From NCBI GenBank assembly GCA_040902225.1, contig JBBDXT010000007.1:186001-250000 (forward strand): 64,000 bases of DNA, read 5' to 3'. The notes below the pieces were generated by a model, which saw only the letters and a program-made list of their open reading frames with translations, was not told where the DNA came from and searched no databases. Of this stretch, positions 60,415-64,000 are shown one piece after another. A program made the translations under genes and the position numbers. Each line of letters starts with the position of its first letter. Positions within the stretch are counted from its first letter, which is position 1. The DNA comes from Chloroflexota bacterium (GTDB lineage Bacteria > Chloroflexota > Limnocylindria > QHBO01).

Positions 60415-62796
60415 ATGAGCTTCGCCACCGACGGCAACGGGAACGGCAAGGGCGCGCCGCTGCGCCCGGAGGACTACACCCCCATCTGGCCGATGGTGCC
60501 GGGCACCCGCAAGATCAGCGTCACCATCAACGGCGCGCAGGTCGAGGCCGAGGAGGGGCAGACCATCCTGCAGGCCACCCGCGTGCTGGGGATCGACGTC
60601 CCGACGCTGTGCTACGAGCCGAAGCTGGCGCCCTACGGTGCCTGCCGCATCTGCGTGGTCGAGGTCGAGGGCCAGGAGACCACGCCGATCAGCTGCGGGA
60701 CGCAGATCACCGACGGGATGGTCATCACCACCCACTCCGATCGGCTGGTCGAGAACCGGCGCATGGTGCTGGAGCTGATCTTCAGCGACCACGACGCCTA
60801 CTGCCTGCCGCCGTGCCAGTTCAAGTGCCCGACCAGGGTCGACATCCCCGGCTACCTGAAGCAGAACACCCTGGGCAATTGGGAGGAGGCGACGCGCATC
60901 CTGAAGCGCTCGCTGCCGTTCCCGGCCATCCTGGGCCGCGTCTGCCCCGCGCCGTGCGAGACACACTGCCGGCGCGAGGAGGTCGACACCGCCATCGCCA
61001 TCCGCGACTCGCACCGCTACTGCGCGGATCGGGTGCTCGAGGTCGACGCTCCGGCCCCCACGCCGTGGCCCAAGGAGCCCGACTCGGGACGCCGGGTGGC
61101 GGTTATCGGTTCCGGCCCGGCAGGCATGTCGGTGGCCTATTACCTCCAGCTGCGCGGCCACCACTGCGACGTCTTCGAGGCCGATCCGGAGCAGGGCGGC
61201 ATGCTGCGCTACGGGATCCCCGCCTATCGGCTGCCGAAGGAGTGGATGGACCGCGAGCTGAACCACGTCTGGGAGCTGGGCGCCACCTTCAGGCCGAACA
61301 TGCGCCTCGGTCGGGACTTCCACGTCGCCGACCTGCTGGAGCAGGGCTACGACGCGGTCTACGTGGGCATCGGCTGCTACAAGTCCAACGAGATGGGGAT
61401 CCCCGGCGAGGACGCGGACGGCGTGGTCAACGCCCTGGAGAACCTCTACAACAGCTCGCGCGGCGTCGAGATTCCCGCGCTGAAGGACGCGCGGGTGGTG
61501 GTCATCGGCGGCGGCTTCACGGCCATCGACTGCACGCGCACCAGCCTGCGCCAGCGCGCTGCCGAGGTGACCCTGGTCTACCGCCGCGACCTGAAGGACA
61601 TGCCTGCTCAGGACGAGGTCCACGAGGCGATCGAGGAGGGGGCGCGCGTCATCTTCCAGGCAGCACCCGTACGGATCGTGACCGACAAGAACAACAAGGT
61701 CACCGGCGTCGAGTTCCAGCGCATGCACCTGGGCGAGCCCGACGAGAAGGGTCGCCGTCGCCCGGAGCCGATGCCCGGCACCGAGTTCACCGTGAGCTGC
61801 GACACGGTGCTGGGTGCCATCGGCCAGGGACCCGAGCTGACCTGGATCGAGAGCGAGCCCGAGGAGATCCGCGCGCAGCTCGAGACCAGCCGCCGCGGCA
61901 CCCTGGTCAGCGAGGACGACATCTTCCGCACCGGCCTGCCGAAGGTCTTCGCGTCAGGCGACGTGCGCGCCGGAGCGACGACCGTGGTCGAGGCGATCGG
62001 AGAGGGGCGGCGCGCCTCCTATGCGATTGACTACTGGCTGCGCGGCCACAACCTCGACGATCCGCAGGTGCGCCGCATCGTGAGCGAGCCGCAGCCCAGC
62101 TTCCTGACCATCGTGCCCTTCACCGACGACGTGAAGGAGCCGAAGGCGGTGATGGGCAAGCTCGACGCGGCCACGCGCAAGCAGGACTTCGGGGAATACG
62201 AGTTCGGCTACACCGGCGACCAGGCCATGGCCGAGGCGGCGCGCTGTTTGCAGTGCACCTGCGAGGCAATCGGCCACTGCGACCTGCGCGAGGCCGCCAT
62301 CGAGTACGAGACGACGCTCAACATGGCGATCGACGAGCGCTCGATCCAGGACAACCCGTACGTCGGCGCCAACCACGGCTACGGCCGGGACGAGACGCAC
62401 TCCTTCATCCTGCGCGACTACTCCCGCTGCATCGACTGCGGCCGCTGCGCGCAGGTCTGCAAGGACATCGTGGGTGCCGGCTGCTACGACTTCATCGGCA
62501 AGGGCTTCGACTCGCTCGTCACCACCGCGGACTTCGTCTCCCTCAACGAGACCCCGTGCGTGTCCTGCGGCCGCTGCGCCGAGACATGCCCGGTCGGCGC
62601 CCTGATGCCGCGGCCACGGACCCTCGAGACGTACCAGCTCGACATGAGCCGATGCATCTTCTGCGGCATCTGCGCCGACGCCTGCCCGTACGACGCCCTG
62701 CGCTGTGGCCCTGAGTTCGAGTTCAGCGAGTACCAGCGCGATCTGCCGATGCTGGACATCCTCGAGATGTCCGACCGGGAGCGACCCACCAGGTAG
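60415..62796 (+). CDS. NuoG-type [2Fe-2S] / GltD-like FAD-NAD(P)H / multi-ferredoxin fusion, with NuoI C-terminal half
   Basis: A 793-residue fusion in the place of NuoG. Residues ~32-100: plant-type/NuoG [2Fe-2S] (Cys 66, 77, 80, 94). ~126-205: GltD-type Cys-rich [4Fe-4S] region (HDAYCLPPCQFKCPT; GRVCPAPCETHC). ~226-545: FAD and NAD(P)H domains with IGSGPAG and IGGGFTAID, as in glutamate synthase small subunit/NfnB. Then CLQCTC (611-616), CIDCGRCAQVC (672-682), CVSCGRCAETC (715-725) and CIFCGICADACP (747-758) with PEFEFSEYQRD after it, which matches the second half of NuoI. No molybdopterin domain. It could itself accept electrons from NAD(P)H and wire them to complex I. Confidence 0.9.
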   Translation: MSFATDGNGNGKGAPLRPEDYTPIWPMVPGTRKISVTINGAQVEAEEGQTILQATRVLGIDVPTLCYEPKLAPYGACRICVVEVEGQETTPISCGTQITDGMVITTHSDRLVENRRMVLELIFSDHDAYCLPPCQFKCPTRVDIPGYLKQNTLGNWEEATRILKRSLPFPAILGRVCPAPCETHCRREEVDTAIAIRDSHRYCADRVLEVDAPAPTPWPKEPDSGRRVAVIGSGPAGMSVAYYLQLRGHHCDVFEADPEQGGMLRYGIPAYRLPKEWMDRELNHVWELGATFRPNMRLGRDFHVADLLEQGYDAVYVGIGCYKSNEMGIPGEDADGVVNALENLYNSSRGVEIPALKDARVVVIGGGFTAIDCTRTSLRQRAAEVTLVYRRDLKDMPAQDEVHEAIEEGARVIFQAAPVRIVTDKNNKVTGVEFQRMHLGEPDEKGRRRPEPMPGTEFTVSCDTVLGAIGQGPELTWIESEPEEIRAQLETSRRGTLVSEDDIFRTGLPKVFASGDVRAGATTVVEAIGEGRRASYAIDYWLRGHNLDDPQVRRIVSEPQPSFLTIVPFTDDVKEPKAVMGKLDAATRKQDFGEYEFGYTGDQAMAEAARCLQCTCEAIGHCDLREAAIEYETTLNMAIDERSIQDNPYVGANHGYGRDETHSFILRDYSRCIDCGRCAQVCKDIVGAGCYDFIGKGFDSLVTTADFVSLNETPCVSCGRCAETCPVGALMPRPRTLETYQLDMSRCIFCGICADACPYDALRCGPEFEFSEYQRDLPMLDILEMSDRERPTR

Positions 62797-62804
62797 GAGT
62801 TGAT

Positions 62805-62822
62805 GGGGCGGCCGGACGCCCC
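62805..62822 (+). terminator. Possible terminator hairpin after the nuo operon
   Basis: GGGGCG and CGCCCC form a 6-bp stem with a 6-nt loop, 9 nt after the last stop codon of the operon. No T-tract, so efficiency is uncertain. Confidence 0.3.
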
Positions 62823-62887
62823 CTCCGCTGGCTGGCGCGACAGCGATCGGGAGCGCCCGCCCACCCCTTCTTCTTCGTTCCGGTGGC

Positions 62888-64000
62888 TCAGGCGCTGGCC
62901 AATGGCAGTCGCTGTTGCACGACCGCGTACGGATCCTCGAGCTCCCAAGATCTGCCGAGCTCCCAGACAGGCGCCGCGAGCGAGAACAGAGCCGGCGTCG
63001 CAACGTAGAACCGGCCCCGCTTCTCGCCCATTGGCTCGAGCAGCCCGAGTTCGACGAGCCGCTTCAGATCACGGCCGCCGGCGTGTTCCGAGATCTCCGC
63101 GTTCTCGTGGTATTGGCCGTTCCGGACACGGAATCGCTGTGCGGCATCGAACAGGGCCAGCACCGTGCGTTCTGGCAAGCCATCACGGGCTGACCGGTCG
63201 GTTAGCACCGACCACAGCCGTTCAGCCTGGCGGGCCCGCCGCATGAGGGTCCGGGCCTGCCGGAAATGCGCGGTGAGGTTGAACCGAATCCACGGTGAGG
63301 CGTCGTTCCACGGCTGCCATGTGCCGCGTCCTACCTCAGCGAGAACGTCGTAATAGGCCTGCGTGTTCCGGCCCAAGTACTCCTCGACGCTCGCGAATTC
63401 GGTCTGCAGGATGCCTTCCTGCGACAGGACAAGCGACTGAATGATGCGGGCCATGCGCCCGTTGCCGTCGCGGTAGGGATGGATCATGGCCAGGTTCAGG
63501 TGAGCCATTGCGGCGCGCACGAGGGCGGGCACGCTCGTGGAGTCGTGAAGCTCGGCTACCAGCTCTTCCACTAGCCCGGGAACCTCGTCTCCGGGCGGCC
63601 CCTCGTAGACGATCTGACCCGATGCCTCGTTATGCACGTAGATCGGCCCTGGCCGGAAGAGGCCCGGCCCCTTGGCCATGTCGTACTTGAGCATCATGAA
63701 GTGAAGGCTGTTGATTAGCCCCTGGCTGTAGGCGAAGTGCGGGTCATTCGCCAGCTGCAGGACGTACGTCATCGCGTCCCGATAGCCCGCGATAGCCTGG
63801 CGCGTCTCCTCGGCGGCACCGAGCGGCTCCTCGCCCTCCGCCATCGCCATGGCATCGGCCAAGGTGACGATGTACCCCTCGATGGTGTTGGAGCCTTGGA
63901 TCGCGCGTGCGAACATGACGCGGCGTAGCGACCCCGTCCAACGCCGGGGGCTCTGAGCCACCGCGTATCGAAGGTTGGTACGTAGATCGTCGATCTTCGC
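62888..64000 (-). CDS. Fic-domain AMP-transferase-like protein (truncated at window edge)
   Basis: The frame is open from 62888 to the right edge; codons continue in frame beyond GTG 63961 (KIDDLRTNLRY before it), so the true start lies outside. The Fic motif HPYRDGNGRMAR is intact and should transfer AMP or a related group to a target hydroxyl. An N-terminal inhibitory motif SNTIEG (S-x3-E-G) is present, marking a self-inhibited class II protein. A C-terminal winged-helix-like region (~280-340) is typical of this branch. It converges with the nuo operon and has no visible antitoxin partner in the window. Confidence 0.9.
   Translation of the reverse strand, partial: AKIDDLRTNLRYAVAQSPRRWTGSLRRVMFARAIQGSNTIEGYIVTLADAMAMAEGEEPLGAAEETRQAIAGYRDAMTYVLQLANDPHFAYSQGLINSLHFMMLKYDMAKGPGLFRPGPIYVHNEASGQIVYEGPPGDEVPGLVEELVAELHDSTSVPALVRAAMAHLNLAMIHPYRDGNGRMARIIQSLVLSQEGILQTEFASVEEYLGRNTQAYYDVLAEVGRGTWQPWNDASPWIRFNLTAHFRQARTLMRRARQAERLWSVLTDRSARDGLPERTVLALFDAAQRFRVRNGQYHENAEISEHAGGRDLKRLVELGLLEPMGEKRGRFYVATPALFSLAAPVWELGRSWELEDPYAVVQQRLPLASA

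Overview
The window is a gene-dense, very GC-rich bacterial chromosome segment. Features pointing to Chloroflexota (a Limnocylindria-like or related soil/freshwater lineage) are the extreme GC content, the R3H-domain AAA ATPase, a Ku-based repair island, MerR/GAF/GGDEF proteins, GTG/TTG/possibly CTG starts with NTGA stop-start overlaps, and many leaderless genes. An actinobacterial (Thermoleophilia-like) origin cannot be excluded. The lineage call is inference; no rRNA or phylogenetic marker was compared.

Layout. 1-7.2 kb: envelope proteins (edge-truncated secreted protein, GIDE-like membrane protein, lipoprotein), a large MerR-HTH/4xGAF/GGDEF/degenerate HD-GYP signalling protein, a WYL regulator and a CYTH protein. 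7.2-12 kb: a repair island with Ku, a LigD-type adenylation pseudoenzyme downstream of Ku, an OsmC protein, a NERD-like membrane protein and a full ATP-dependent DNA ligase. 12.3-16.7 kb: tRNA-Glu, flavin/F420 split-barrel protein, zinc ribbon, galU, PASTA Ser/Thr kinase, thioredoxin. 16.7-19.9 kb: folate operon (Cys-rich protein, folC, folP, folB), convergent with an HtrA protease. 21.2-24.2 kb: two-component system and ribosomal protein L25. 24.6-33.3 kb: permease, glutamine-synthetase-like enzyme, SDR, aldehyde dehydrogenase and a PuuD-like hydrolase, a set resembling the gamma-glutamylated amine (putrescine-type) pathway. 33.3-35.4 kb: Nudix, a MarR regulator with a clear palindromic operator, a small protein gene, and an integrase remnant beside tRNA-Thr. 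35.5-41.2 kb (minus): GlsB-type protein, endonuclease III, and a glycerate kinase / Usp-GpgS fusion / second glycosyltransferase operon suggesting glucosylglycerate-type solute synthesis. 41.2-46.4 kb (minus): DEAD helicase, galE, a DeoC-like protein lacking the Schiff-base lysine, CCA transferase, HNH nuclease. 46.5-54.2 kb: pdxS-pdxT, GNAT, R3H ATPase, tmk, DCC thioredoxin-like protein, PstA/DarA-like protein, DinB-like protein, an unknown. 54.3-62.8 kb: a complex I gene cluster with an unusual electron-input end. 62.9 kb-end: Fic protein cut by the window edge.

The most striking system is the complex I cluster nuoA-B-C-D-H followed by three reorganised genes. A NuoI-NuoE fusion carries only the first NuoI [4Fe-4S] motif and has lost two of the four NuoE [2Fe-2S] cysteines. 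The NuoF homologue has lost one N3 cluster cysteine and the acidic NADH-pocket loop. In place of NuoG is a 793-residue protein joining a NuoG-type [2Fe-2S] domain, a GltD/NfnB-type FAD-NAD(P)H module, several ferredoxin motifs and, at its C-terminus, what reads as the missing second half of NuoI. This suggests that electron entry has been moved from NuoEF to a GltD-like flavoprotein.

Regulation visible in the sequence: many genes have a -10 hexamer (TANNNT, often preceded by TGN) only 6-10 nt before the start codon, so they should be leaderless. Three 17-bp imperfect palindromes at exactly 51-bp spacing precede the PstA-like gene. No CRISPR array or intact mobile element was seen.
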